NCBI RefSeq assembly: GCF_029960785.1
Contig: NZ_JASBQE010000105.1
Location: 1-40,955 of the forward strand
Source of the DNA: Polyangium sp. 15x6
GTDB lineage: Bacteria > Myxococcota_A > Polyangia > Polyangiales > Polyangiaceae
DNA length: 40,955 nucleotides
Direction of reading: 5' to 3'
Of the stretch, positions 17,008 to 27,400 are shown piece by piece (the first letter of the stretch is position 1; each line of letters starts with the position of its first letter). The notes below the pieces were generated by a model, which was not told the origin of the DNA, searched no databases, and worked only from the letters and a program-made list of their open reading frames with translations. Made by a program: the position numbers and the translations under genes.

Positions 17008-18392
17008 CGCAGGCGTCCTCGGTCGCGATCGTCTCCCGCCCGGGGACGACGTACGCCGCGGGCGGCGTGCCGCCGTTCGATCCGCCGAACCCGGTCTATG
17101 CGATGGTGGAGGCGCTCTTCCGGGAGCTCTCGCTCGACGCGGCGAGGGCCGGGACGCCCGAATGGAATCCGCTCGGCGATCTGATCCGGCCGGGCGATCG
17201 GGTGATCGTCAAGCCAAACCTGGTCTCTTCGAAAAACCTGCACGAAAAAATCACGGGCGAAAAGCTGTGGGCCTCGAGCACGCACGGCGCGCTTTTGCGG
17301 CCCGTCCTCGATTATGCGCTCCGGGCCGCAGGGCCGACGGGGACTGTGCGGGTCGTGGATTCGCCCGTGGAGGGCTGCGAGATCGAGAAGGTCGCGGGGC
17401 CGCTCGGGATCTTCGCGGTGATCGATCATCTGCGTCGGGGCGGCGCGGACGTCGATTTCATGGACCTGCGGTATTTCCGGGTGGCGCCGTATTTCGCGCT
17501 CGACGACGTCCGGCGCGGGGGCGTCTCGTACAACCTCGGCCTGCTCGTCCGCACGAAGCTCCCGGGGGATCCGCGCGGGTATCGGGTCGTGGATCTCGGG
17601 GATCGGAGCGCGTTCGCGCTTCGCTCTGCACCGCCCGGCGATCGGCTCCGGTTCCACCGCAGCCATTACGAGACGCCGGTCCCGCACCACACGGGCGGGA
17701 AACACGAATACAGCCTGCCGCGTACGGTGCTCGACGCGGACGTGGTGATCAACCTGCCGAAGATGAAGACGCACAAGAAGACCGGCGTGACGCTGGCCTT
17801 GAAGAGCGTCATCGGAATCACGAACGAGAAATACTGGCTCCCCCATTTCACGGCCGGGGACCCTTCCGTGGGCGGTGACGAGCTCGACCGGCCGCGGAGC
17901 TTGGCCGAGCGGATCGAGGACAAACTCTCGCGTCTCCCGCTGCCCGGCGACCATTCGCTGGTCGCGCGCCTCGCTCGCCTCGGCGCGCCGCCGAAGGTGA
18001 TCGACGGGGGCTGGGAGGGCAACGATACGCTCTGGCGAACCATTCTGGATCTGAACCGCATCCTCTTTTTCGCGGATCGCGACGGAGTTTTGCGGGACGA
18101 ACCCGTGCGGCGTTACCTCGCGCTCGTGGACGGGATCGTGGCGGGGGAGGGGGAAGGGCCGCTCGGGGCGACGCCGGTGTTCGCCGGGACGCTCGTGGGC
18201 GGATTCGATCCGGCGCTCGTGGACGCGACGGCCGCGGAGGAAATGGGGTTCGAGCCGGCGCGGATGGCGATGATCCGGGAGGCTTTGGGAATGGTGTCGC
18301 GGGCCGATCTAGCCGCGAGGATCGTCCGGCGCGACGGGCCGCCCTTCGGGAAGAAGTTCCGGCCGCCCAGGAGCTGGCCCAGCCTCGGATAG
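17004..18392 (+). CDS. DUF362 family protein
   Basis: This 462-aa protein carries the DUF362 hallmarks: GDRVIVKPNLV near residue 70, WASSTHGALLRPVLDYAL, and the signature INLPKMKTHKKTGVTLALKS near 250. The domain is of unknown biochemical role, and in some members it is joined to 4Fe-4S ferredoxin modules. No CxxCxxC cluster is visible here. Its ATG overlaps the stop of the glycosyltransferase/CapK fusion (ATGA), so it is probably made with that enzyme and acts in the same pathway. Its last 84 bp overlap the convergent flippase-like gene on the other strand. Confidence 0.9.
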   Translation: MTQASSVAIVSRPGTTYAAGGVPPFDPPNPVYAMVEALFRELSLDAARAGTPEWNPLGDLIRPGDRVIVKPNLVSSKNLHEKITGEKLWASSTHGALLRPVLDYALRAAGPTGTVRVVDSPVEGCEIEKVAGPLGIFAVIDHLRRGGADVDFMDLRYFRVAPYFALDDVRRGGVSYNLGLLVRTKLPGDPRGYRVVDLGDRSAFALRSAPPGDRLRFHRSHYETPVPHHTGGKHEYSLPRTVLDADVVINLPKMKTHKKTGVTLALKSVIGITNEKYWLPHFTAGDPSVGGDELDRPRSLAERIEDKLSRLPLPGDHSLVARLARLGAPPKVIDGGWEGNDTLWRTILDLNRILFFADRDGVLRDEPVRRYLALVDGIVAGEGEGPLGATPVFAGTLVGGFDPALVDATAAEEMGFEPARMAMIREALGMVSRADLAARIVRRDGPPFGKKFRPPRSWPSLG

Positions 18393-19334
18393 CGGAGCGC
18401 TCGTCGTCGTCGGGACCGGCGTCACGAAGCGGAGCAGCAAAAGCGCGAAGACGATTTCAATGAGCGTGATGGCGACGCCCCACGCGGTGGTCGAGGCCGC
18501 GATGGCTGCGCGGCGCTCTTCCAGGGTGGGAAATGGTGCAAAGGGTTCGAGCAGCGTGGCCGCGAGGGCGTCGCGCGTGCCAAACCCCTGGGGCGTGATG
18601 GGCAAGGTGACCGCGACCATCAGGACGGGAATGAATGCAAACGCGGGCGCCGGGGGAATGCGGACGTCGAAGAACCAGAACGGAATCCACGTTCCGGCGA
18701 AAAGCACGACGAGGTGCGGGAGGCGCGCGAAGAGGGCCCAGAGGTGACCTCGTACGCCAGCCTCGAAGAGAGGCGCGAGGACCCGATGGGAGGAAAGGCG
18801 CGCCGGGCGAATCGCGAGGAGCGCGAGGTAAAGAGAGCCCGCGCCGAGGGGCACGGCGAGCCAAACGAGGGGCTTGTCGCCGAGGACGATGGCGACACAC
18901 GAGAGGCCCAGGATCGAGCCCATCCAGGAGGCGTACACGAGCAGCGTGGCGCCGGCGACGCGGGCGAGGGGGACGCCGTGAATGCGGGAAAGGGCGACGG
19001 TGAGGAAGGCCTGGCCGACGTGGTGGTTCAGGAGGGAAGGCAGGTAGGAGGCGCCGCGGAGGATGAAAAAATCACGAAATCGAATGGGCGCGACGGACCG
19101 GCGATAGACGAGCACGGTCGCCAGGCTGTCGGCGGCGCAAAGCGAGACCACGAAGACGGCCGCGAACGCGAGGAACGAGGGCGCCGAGACGCGCGCGAGG
19201 TGAGCCTGGAAGGCCTCGAGATCGAGGCGGGCGAGGACGAACGCGACGAGGGCGATGGAGACGACGAACGGCAAGACGACGCGGACGAGAGAGCGAGGGC
19301 GCTCGCCTTCGGGGCGGGGAGGCGCTTCGGCCAT
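18309..19334 (-). CDS. Flippase-like / lysylphosphatidylglycerol synthase TM-family membrane protein
   Basis: This is a 341-aa integral membrane protein with about eight hydrophobic segments, starting VLPFVVSIALVAFVLARLD. The layout and motifs (SYLPSLLNHHVGQAFLTVAL, TLPITPQGFGTRDALAA) match the UPF0104/LPG-synthase transmembrane family, whose members include MprF flippase domains and glycosyltransferase-linked lipid handlers. The soluble LPG synthase domain is absent. The C-terminal ~30 residues are Pro-rich and are encoded antisense to the DUF362 3' end. It starts 40 bp after the PAS histidine kinase gene on the same strand, so it may be co-transcribed with it. Facing the glycosyltransferase operon, it could move the lipid product across the membrane. 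Confidence 0.85.
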   Translation of the reverse strand: MAEAPPRPEGERPRSLVRVVLPFVVSIALVAFVLARLDLEAFQAHLARVSAPSFLAFAAVFVVSLCAADSLATVLVYRRSVAPIRFRDFFILRGASYLPSLLNHHVGQAFLTVALSRIHGVPLARVAGATLLVYASWMGSILGLSCVAIVLGDKPLVWLAVPLGAGSLYLALLAIRPARLSSHRVLAPLFEAGVRGHLWALFARLPHLVVLFAGTWIPFWFFDVRIPPAPAFAFIPVLMVAVTLPITPQGFGTRDALAATLLEPFAPFPTLEERRAAIAASTTAWGVAITLIEIVFALLLLRFVTPVPTTTSAPLSEAGPAPGRPELLPEGRPVAPDDPRG

Positions 19335-19374
19335 CGACGCGACGTTACCAGATATCGGCAGGGGAGCAGGTCGA

Positions 19375-21345
19375 TCAGCCGGCGCGCCGCATGAGCTCGG
19401 GGGAGGCGTGGCGAGCGGCCGTCACGCGGCCGTCGGTGGCGAGCGGGAGCTCCACGGTGAAGGTCGCGCCGCGGCCTGGGCCCGCGCTCTCGGCGACCAC
19501 GCGGCCGCCATGGAGGTCGGCGATGTGCTTGACGATGGAGAGGCCGAGGCCGAGGCCGCCGTAACGCCGGGACGAAGAGGCATCCTCCTGGCGGAAGCGC
19601 TCGAAGAGGTGCGGCAAGAACTCGGGCGCGATGCCCTGGCCGGAGTCACGGACGACGATGACGGCGCGGCCCCGCTGCGGGCGCACCACGACCTCGACGC
19701 GGCCGCCCGGAGGCGAGAACTTGATCGCGTTCGAGAGGAGGTTCCAGAGGAGCTGCTCGATGCGGGCATCGTCGCCGAGGAGGGGCTCGCCGATCGGCGT
19801 GACGCTGACGTCGAGCGCGACGCCCTTCTGCTCGGCGGAGGGGCGCACGGTCTCGGCGGCGGAGGCGACGACGGCGCCGAGATCGAAGGGCGCGACGTCG
19901 AGGTGGATCTTGCCGGTGACGATGCGGCTGACGTCGAGGAGATCGGAGACGATCTGCGAGAGGACGCGGGCGTTGCGCTCGATGACCTCGAGGCCCCGGT
20001 CGAGTTTTTCGCCGCCGTGGGGTGAGCGCGCGAGGACCTGGGCCCAGCCGAGGATGGAGGTGAGCGGCGTGCGGAGCTCGTGCGAGAGCGTCGCGACGAA
20101 CTCGTCCTTGAGGTGGCTCACGCGCTCGGCCTCCGCGCGCGCGGCGCGCTCGCTCTCCTCGATGTTGCGGCGTTCGGTGATGTCGAGGGTCAAACCCGCG
20201 GCGCGCACGACGTTTCCGCGTTGGTCGCGGTGGACCTGGCCGAGGACGGCGATCCAGCGGACCCCGGGCGCGGCGTTGGCGACGCGGAGCTCGAGACGGA
20301 AGTGCTCGGCGCCGCTCGCGAGCATGCGCTCGGACTCGGAAAGGATGCGCGCGCGGTCGTCCGGATGGATGGCTTCGACCCATCGTTCGACGGTCGCGAC
20401 GCACCTCGGATCGACGCTGTAGAGCTCGTAGTTGCGCTCGGACCAGATGAGGTGGTTCGTCGGCACGTCCCAGGCCCACGAGCCCGCGCGGGCCGCGTCG
20501 AGCGCGAGCCGGAGGCGGGCCTCGCTCTCGCGCAGGGCCTGCTCGGCGCGGCGGAGGCGCGAGAGATCGATGACGTAAAACATGCCGGTGAGCTCGCGCC
20601 CGTCGCGGCCGAGGACGACGGCGCCGCCGATCAAGGCCGGGACGCGGCTTCCGTCTTTCCGGAAGAACTCCTTCTCGTAAGGCGCGCAATACCCCACCAT
20701 CCGGAGTTGCCGGCCGGCGAGGTCGTCCGCGGCGCGGTGCTCGGAGGGCGTGAGCTCGCGCCACGTGAGCTTGCCGTCGAGCGCGGCGAATTCGTGTGAT
20801 CTCAAACCAATGAGGTCGAGGAAGGCGGGGTTCGCCTCGACGATCGCGTCGCCGCGGAAGGTGGCGACGCCGAGGGTGCGGGAGGCGACGAGGGCGCGGA
20901 AATGCTGGGCGTTCGTCGCGCTCGCCTGGGCGCGCTCTGCGAGGATGCGCTCGGCCTCGCGGCTGCGCTCGACCTCGCGGTGCATGCGGCCGCTCACGGC
21001 GCTGATGGCGACGCCGATGCAGGTGAAGAGGACGACCCGGACGAGGTCGGCGGGGCCCGTCAGCGTGAGCGCGTGGAGGGGCTCGATGAAGAAGAAGTAG
21101 CCGGCGCCGAGGGCGAAGATCGTGGCGAAGATGCCGAGCCAGAAGCCACCCACCGCGGCGCAGATGGTCACCGGCAGGACGAACGCGAGCATGGGCGAGG
21201 ACGCGCCGAGGATCGGAGCGAGGCTCTCGCGCAGCAAGACCGTGCCACCCACCGTGCCGAGCACCAGGACGAGGCCAGCGGGTGTGTTCGTCCAGTGCCG
21301 CGGGCCTTTCCATGCTCCCGCGAGGAAGTCGACACGAGACGGCAT
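19375..21345 (-). CDS. Membrane PAS sensor histidine kinase (DUF4118-like)
   Basis: This is a 656-aa kinase. Residues ~20-120 form a four-segment KdpD-like DUF4118 membrane domain (FVLPVTICAAVGGFWLGIFA, GYFFFIEPLHALTL). PAS1 spans about 150-265 (RALVASRTLGVATFRGDAIV) and PAS2 about 280-395 (GSWAWDVPTNHLIWSERNYE, ending LDITERR). HisKA carries His422 in LSHELRTPL. HATPase has the N box QLLWNLLSNAIKF, G1 DSGQGI, F box FERFRQ and G2 YGGLGLGLSIV. It autophosphorylates His422 and passes phosphate to a response regulator, which is not encoded alongside. It lies 91 bp after the hybrid kinase gene and 40 bp before the flippase-like gene. Confidence 0.93.
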   Translation of the reverse strand: MPSRVDFLAGAWKGPRHWTNTPAGLVLVLGTVGGTVLLRESLAPILGASSPMLAFVLPVTICAAVGGFWLGIFATIFALGAGYFFFIEPLHALTLTGPADLVRVVLFTCIGVAISAVSGRMHREVERSREAERILAERAQASATNAQHFRALVASRTLGVATFRGDAIVEANPAFLDLIGLRSHEFAALDGKLTWRELTPSEHRAADDLAGRQLRMVGYCAPYEKEFFRKDGSRVPALIGGAVVLGRDGRELTGMFYVIDLSRLRRAEQALRESEARLRLALDAARAGSWAWDVPTNHLIWSERNYELYSVDPRCVATVERWVEAIHPDDRARILSESERMLASGAEHFRLELRVANAAPGVRWIAVLGQVHRDQRGNVVRAAGLTLDITERRNIEESERAARAEAERVSHLKDEFVATLSHELRTPLTSILGWAQVLARSPHGGEKLDRGLEVIERNARVLSQIVSDLLDVSRIVTGKIHLDVAPFDLGAVVASAAETVRPSAEQKGVALDVSVTPIGEPLLGDDARIEQLLWNLLSNAIKFSPPGGRVEVVVRPQRGRAVIVVRDSGQGIAPEFLPHLFERFRQEDASSSRRYGGLGLGLSIVKHIADLHGGRVVAESAGPGRGATFTVELPLATDGRVTAARHASPELMRRAG

Positions 21346-21436
21346 CCGTGCCGCTCCATAAAACCTCGGCCGGCATGGCGGGAGCCTGCGGACGAGGAGC
21401 GACGCAGGAGCGAGCGTCGTTCTTCCCGCAGCGCTC

Positions 21437-24400
21437 CTAGCCCACCCTCCTCGGAGGCATGCTGCCCGAGGCGAGCGCGGAGACCAGCGCGCGAAAGCTT
21501 TCAGCCTCGAACGGTTTGAAGAGGAGCCGATCGCCGACGTCGCCCACGAACGATCGGACCTCGTCGGTGCACGCGCCGCCCGTCAAGAAGCCCACGCGGC
21601 GCTCGAGCGCCGGATCGAGCTCGAGCAGGGAGGCGTAGAGCGCGGCGCCGCTCGTGCCGGGCATCATGAGATCACAGAGGACGACGTCGAAGCGTTCGCC
21701 CGCGCGGACGAGCTCGAGCGCTTCCTCGGGGCCGTAGGCGCAGACGAGATCCATGTCGCGGCCGAGCATGCGGCGCACGGCGGTGCAGACGTAGGGTTCG
21801 TCGTCGACGAAGAGGACACGGGGACGGTCGCCGCGCCCCGCGGGGCGGAGGCCCCCGCGCAAGCTCGGCGTGGGCTCGGCGGCCCGGAGGATCACGCGGA
21901 AGGTCGAGCCCGTGCCGGGCGTGCTCTCGACGAGGAGCTCGCCGCCGAAGGACGAGACGATGCTGTGACAAACCGAGAGGCCGAGGCCCATGCCCTCGCC
22001 GACGGGCTTCGTCGTGAAGAACGGATCGAAGATGCGCGTGAGGCGGTCGGGCGGGATGCCGACGCCGTTGTCGATGACCTCGACGGCGACGCGGTCGTCG
22101 ATCGAGCGCGTGACGAGGCGGATCTCGTTCTCCGACTCGGGGCGATCGGGCATGGCCTGCGCGGCGTTGGCGAGGAGGTTGAGGAAGACCTGGCCGAGCC
22201 GCGGCTCGTTGCCGATGATCCTGGGCACGTCGCCGAACGCGCGCGTGACGCGGGTGCGGTGGCGCAGGGCGTGGTGGGTCATGCGGATGGACTTGTCGAG
22301 GACGGCATGCACGTCGATGGGTCCGCTCTCGGCGGCATCGCCGTCGGCGCGGGAGAACGTGCCCATGTCGCGCACGATGCCGCGCATGCGCTTCGCGCCT
22401 TCGAGGGCCTCGTCGAGGGCCTGGGTCGCGGCCTCGTAGGTCTCGGCGTCGGGAGGCGCGGCGCGCAGGGCCTCCGCGACGAACTCCAGGTTCGCGAGGA
22501 CGAACGAGAGGGGGTTGTTGATCTCGTGGGCCACGCCGGCGGCCATGGTGCCGAGGGAGGTGAGCCGATCCGTGAGGAGCAGGCGCGCCTCGGCGTGCCT
22601 GCGCTCGGTGACGTCGCGGCAGAAGGCGACGACGGCGCGGGTCTCGGCGCCGTCGCGGATGGGGAAGAGGATGGTGTCGAAGACGAGGCGCGCGCGCGAG
22701 CTGCTCCAGCTGTTGCCGATGATGTCGAGGTTCACGTCCTGGCCGTGGATCTCGACGACCTCGCCCGCGTAGGCGCGCGCGAAGCACTGGTCCATGCCGG
22801 TGTCCACGTGGAGAGGATCGGTGAGCGCGTTGAAGAAGCCGACGCCGTAGGTCCTGCTGGGAAGGCCGAGCTGCTTGCGTTGCGCCTCGTTCATCCGCAC
22901 GGAGGTGCCGTCGGGGCCGAAGATCTGGATGCCGACGGGGGCGTTCTCGAAGACGCCCTGCGCGAGCCGCTCGCTCTCGCGCAGCGCGAGCTCGACGCGG
23001 CGACGCTCGGTGATGTCGGTGGAGACGCCGAGCGCGCCCGTCACTTCGCCTGATGCGTCGCGGAGGGGCCAGGAGACGTGCTCGAACCAGACACGGCCGA
23101 TCGCGACCTCGCCCATGTAGGCCCGTCCCGCGAGGGGCTCGTGTACCTGCGGCAAACTACTGCCGGGAACCGTGGGGAGGTCGAAGGCCGATGTGCCGAT
23201 GAGCTCGCCCGGCCGGAAGCCCAGGTGCGCGAGACCCTTGCCTTCGGCGAACGTGATGATGCCCTCGCGATCGACGGCCCAGAGGACCACGGGGGCGTTG
23301 TCGAGCAGAGCGCGGAGGCGTGTCTCGTTCTCGCGGAGGAGGGCCTCCGAGTGGCGGAGCTCCGTCACGTCGCGGCTCAGGATCAGCGCCTCGCCGCGGG
23401 GCAGAGCGGCGACGCGGACTTCACGAAACATGGGGTCTCCGTCGGTGCCCCGCGTCTCGTATTCGAGCGAGACGACGTCGGTCGTCCCCTGGACCTTCTT
23501 GATGGCGTCGAGGATCTCCGGCGCCCGCAACGGCTGGAGGATCTCGGCGAGGTTCTTGCCGACGAGCGCGGGGAGCGACTCGACGCTGCGGCGCCGCTGT
23601 CGCTGGCCGAACTGCGCTTCGAGCATGGTGCCGTCCTCGGCGACGCGGAAGAGGTTGTCGGGGAACGCGGCGAGCAGGGTGTGGAGCTCGTCGTTGGCCC
23701 GCGCGAGGGCCCGCTCGACCTCGCGGACCTCGCTCAAGTCGGTCGAGACGGCGAAGGTGCGGAGGAGTTTGCCCGCGGCGTCGCGCTCGACGAGCACGGT
23801 CATCACCACCTCGAGGAGGCTGCCGTCCTTGCGCACGAACTCGTACCGGCTGCCGCGGGCGACGCCGTGCCGGAAGAGATCGGGGATCCGCGCGAGGGCG
23901 AGCTCTCGGGAGGCCTCGGTCATGAAGTCGACGGAGCGGCGGCCGAGGACCTCGGCGCGCTCGTAGCCGAGCGCGTCGAGCCATCCGTCGCTGACGCTCA
24001 CGAGGCGGCCTTCGGCGTCGATCGAGTGCAGGATGATCGGCGCGTGCTCGTAGAGGTGCTCGTGGCGGCGCTCGATGTCGCGCTTGTCGTCGAGGATGCG
24101 TCGGGTCGTCTCGACGCGGCGCCCGATCGCGACGAGGCGCGGGCCGAGGCGCGGCGCGTCGTGCGGGAGGACGAAGAGCTCGTCGGCGCCGGCGTCGACG
24201 AGCGCGCGGAGGTGCGTGTCGTCGTCGTGCTCGGTCGCGACGGCGAGGGCAACGGCGTCGAGGCGCGCGCGGGTCGCGCGGCAAGCGTCGAGGGAGGCTT
24301 GGGGGGCGTCGCCTTCGAGGTCGAGGACGACGACGAGGGACGGGTCGCCGAGCGTGCCGGGATCCTCGTCCGGGAGCACGTCGAAGCCGGCGGCGCGGAG

Positions 24401-24469
24401 CTCGGCTTCGAGCAAAGCGCGCACGGCAGAGGTGCGTCCGAGGATCGAGGCGGGGAGAAGGCTCGGCAA
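21437..24469 (-). CDS. Multi-PAS hybrid histidine kinase with receiver domain
   Basis: This is a 1010-aa soluble hybrid kinase. Residues ~5-120 look like a degenerate receiver (SILGRTSAVRALLE..., VDAGADELFVLPHDAP) without a clear phospho-acceptor pocket. Four PAS domains follow at about 135-250, 260-370, 380-490 and 500-625, three of them ending in a (V/I)T/S-D/E-x-R type linker. HisKA has His648 in GVAHEINNPLSF. HATPase has NLLANAAQAM, DNGVGI, FDPFFTTK and GMGLGLS. The C-terminal receiver has Asp888-Asp889, the acceptor Asp933 (LCDLMMPG) and Lys985 (LFKPF). No membrane segment is present, so it senses a cytoplasmic signal. It starts 8 bp after the DUF4132 gene, suggesting co-expression with the MoxR/VWA module. 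Confidence 0.93.
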   Translation of the reverse strand: MPSLLPASILGRTSAVRALLEAELRAAGFDVLPDEDPGTLGDPSLVVVLDLEGDAPQASLDACRATRARLDAVALAVATEHDDDTHLRALVDAGADELFVLPHDAPRLGPRLVAIGRRVETTRRILDDKRDIERRHEHLYEHAPIILHSIDAEGRLVSVSDGWLDALGYERAEVLGRRSVDFMTEASRELALARIPDLFRHGVARGSRYEFVRKDGSLLEVVMTVLVERDAAGKLLRTFAVSTDLSEVREVERALARANDELHTLLAAFPDNLFRVAEDGTMLEAQFGQRQRRRSVESLPALVGKNLAEILQPLRAPEILDAIKKVQGTTDVVSLEYETRGTDGDPMFREVRVAALPRGEALILSRDVTELRHSEALLRENETRLRALLDNAPVVLWAVDREGIITFAEGKGLAHLGFRPGELIGTSAFDLPTVPGSSLPQVHEPLAGRAYMGEVAIGRVWFEHVSWPLRDASGEVTGALGVSTDITERRRVELALRESERLAQGVFENAPVGIQIFGPDGTSVRMNEAQRKQLGLPSRTYGVGFFNALTDPLHVDTGMDQCFARAYAGEVVEIHGQDVNLDIIGNSWSSSRARLVFDTILFPIRDGAETRAVVAFCRDVTERRHAEARLLLTDRLTSLGTMAAGVAHEINNPLSFVLANLEFVAEALRAAPPDAETYEAATQALDEALEGAKRMRGIVRDMGTFSRADGDAAESGPIDVHAVLDKSIRMTHHALRHRTRVTRAFGDVPRIIGNEPRLGQVFLNLLANAAQAMPDRPESENEIRLVTRSIDDRVAVEVIDNGVGIPPDRLTRIFDPFFTTKPVGEGMGLGLSVCHSIVSSFGGELLVESTPGTGSTFRVILRAAEPTPSLRGGLRPAGRGDRPRVLFVDDEPYVCTAVRRMLGRDMDLVCAYGPEEALELVRAGERFDVVLCDLMMPGTSGAALYASLLELDPALERRVGFLTGGACTDEVRSFVGDVGDRLLFKPFEAESFRALVSALASGSMPPRRVG

Positions 24470-24477
24470 GGCCGAGA

Positions 24478-27400
24478 CTATCTCGCGCGTGGCGCGGCGC
24501 GCGCAAGGGCGCGGTCGATGCTGGCCCGCGCCTCACAAACGAGCGGCCTGGGGATCGCGGTAAAAGGCAGAGGAACGCCCCTCGGATCGCAAAACCCGAA
24601 CGCGCCGGAGAACGTGGCGTCGCGCGGCCAGGGGGGGCTCCCCGGATCGAACCAGGCCGTGAAGGTCGAGCTCCATGGTTGGTGGACGAACGTTCGCGTG
24701 GCGAGCCCGGATCCCGTGGAAAATCCCTCGTCCACGAGCGCGCGCCGGAGGGCGGCCGCAGAGGCGAGGCGGCGCGCGAGGGCGTGGCTCTCGGTGCGGT
24801 CGAGCTCGTCGTCGGGGACGCCGCGGAGATCTCGGAAGAGCTGGGGGAGCTCTTGCTTGACGCCGAGATCACCCGTGAGCGCGCGCCACACCGCGACGTC
24901 GGGCAAGCGGGCCGGATGGACGAGCTCGACGTCGGTCCAGCCGATCCAGCGTGCGTCGTAGTCGAGCGGGACGACGCCGAGGCCACGCGTGGGGTCCCAG
25001 GTCCAGAGGAGCGCGAGATCACGGGGAGGCCCGGGATCTCGGGGGCGTATCGCGAGGACGAGGTGCCGGAGGAGCGAGGCGTGGAGTGGATCGTCGAGGA
25101 GCCACGCGAGCTCGTCGGCCGTGAGGGGCGCGGCGCGGATCATGCGGTCTTCGAGGAGCCGTACAGCCTCGTGTCTGCGAGCGCGTTCGGCGCGGCGGCC
25201 GCGGACGAGCGCGCGGTAGCGTTCGTCTTTGCGCACGGCCGAAGGGACGCGGCGGAGCGGGGAGGATGCGCCCCCGGCGGTGACGATGATCTCGCCGCGA
25301 GGTCCGAGCGAGACGACGTGGCCGGCGATCACGGGCGAGAGCGGCAGGGCGGGATCACGCGTGGGGACGGGCGCGGGAGCGAGCGAGGTTCGTCGCGGGA
25401 CGAGGGCGGCGAGCGGGCGCGCGGGATCGTCGTCGGGGAGGGGGAGATCCCGTGGGACGAGGGGCAGGGGTGGATCGAGGTACGTCGGGACGACCGGCGG
25501 TGGTTCGGCGAGGAGGCGCGGGGAGACGCCGACGTCGCGGGCGAACGCTTCGGCGAGTTCACGCGGGGAGCAGAGGAGGACGACGTCGCGGAGGGAGGGT
25601 TCGTCCGCGGTGGGGATGCGGAGGAGGTTCGTCGCGGCGAGGCGCGTGAGTGAGGGAGAAACACCGCGCAAGGCGAGGGGCGAGGGCAAGAGGCGGCCGG
25701 CGCCCGTGCGCACGAGGGGCGTCGCGTCGGCGACGCGCGCGAAGGCGAGGTGGTGTGTTCCGGCCTCGTGTGCGTCGAGCGAGGAGAGCGCCCACGCGAG
25801 GAAGACGAACCGTGCGTCGCGTGGATCCGAGAGGCCAGGCAGGGCGGGCGCGGGCCAGCGCTCGGGGCGAAGGACGCCGCGATCGGCGAGGGAAGCGCGC
25901 GAGAGCGCGACGCCGCGGAGGAGCGCGGCGGGGTCGGGGTGCGCGAGCTGGAGGCTCGGATCGGCGGCGGCGACCGTGGTTGTCGTGACGAGGCGGGGGT
26001 CGATGTGCTGCGCGAGGACCTCGGCGAGAGAGAGCGCGTCTTCGGCGAGATCGAGGGAGGTGCGTTCGTCCTCTGCGAGGCCGACGAGGCGGAGGGCCCA
26101 GACGAAGGCGAGCGCGGGGGATGCGGCCACGGCTGCGGATGCGGCAGCCTCGGACGATGCGGCGAGCGCGGCGAGCGTCGCGGTGACGAGGGGTGCGGGC
26201 AGCCATCGCGCGAGGGAACGGACGCGGCGCGTGCGTGTGCCCGAGCGTGGGGGCGGGGTTGTCTCGGCCGGACCGAGCCGGGCGTCTGCGGCTAGATCGA
26301 GCGTCTCGGAGAGCGCGCGGCGCGTCGAGGCATCGAGATCGGCGAGCAGCGCGGCGAGCAGCGGGCGTGAGGTGGGTTTGTCGAATGCGTCCGCGAGGGC
26401 AGGGCCAAGACCGTCCGCGTGCGAGAAGAGGTTCGTCGGGGTGATCTCGGCGAGGTGCAGGAGGGCCCGGATGCAGGTGTCCTCGGCAGGTGGGTTCGTC
26501 GCACGTGCAAGTGCGCCGAGCAGGCGAACCGTGACGGCGAGCAGGAGCGAAGTGTCGTCGCTCGGGCTCGCAGGGAGGAGTGTGTCGAGCACGGCGGCGA
26601 GGCGCGCGGTGTCGAGGTCGCCCCACGTGGCACGGAGCGCGGAAGCGAGGCCGCTGCGCACGTGAGAGCCATGGTCGCCCGACGCGTGCGAGAGCGCCCA
26701 GAGCGCCTGGAGACGCGCGCGCACGAGCGAGGCTTCCCCCGCGGGCGCCCACGTGCCTGGAAGGCCGAAACAACCGAGGAGGGCCGCGTCGATACGGGAC
26801 GCGGCCGCAGCAAGATCGCCCGAGGTCTGCGCCGCGTTCGTCAGGGCCGCGATCGTCCCCGGCGGCACGTCGCTGCCGGCTTCGAGGAGACGTCGCAACA
26901 CGTCGAGGCGCAACGACAAACCCGCGTCGGGCCCTGCATGCTCGGCCGCGACGTCCACGAGCTCTCCGGGCAGGATTTTCCCGTGGCGGGGCGAGGACAC
27001 CACAGCGACGAGGAGCGCCGCGGAGACGGGCGCCCGTCGCGCGAGCCGGGCGAGGCGGCGGAGCGAGCGCGTCGCGTGCTCCTCGTCGCCGAGCGCGAGG
27101 AAGGTGCGCGCAGCTTCGAGCCACATCGAGGCCGCCGCGTCGGGGCCGATCTCCTCGAAGAAGGCTTCGAGCGCCTGGAACGCCTGCTCCGCGCGGCGAG
27201 GGCGCGCCTCCGCGAGCGCCGTGGCGCGCAGGAACACGCGGCTCGCGCGGCGCACGCGTTCGTGATGGGTAGCGTCCTCGGGGCGCTCGCCGTGCAGGCG
27301 AAGCGGGAAGGGGACTTCCTCGCGTGGCTCGAACCGCAGGAAAAGGGCGTCCTCGGCGAAGTACCCCTCGTGCTGCTCGACGACGCGGCGCGCAGGCCAG

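Noticed and set aside
23078-24961. A 627-codon plus-strand open frame antisense to the hybrid kinase
   Set aside because: It is a high-GC shadow. The minus strand encodes clear PAS domains while the plus frame is Glu/Ala/Arg-rich without motifs.
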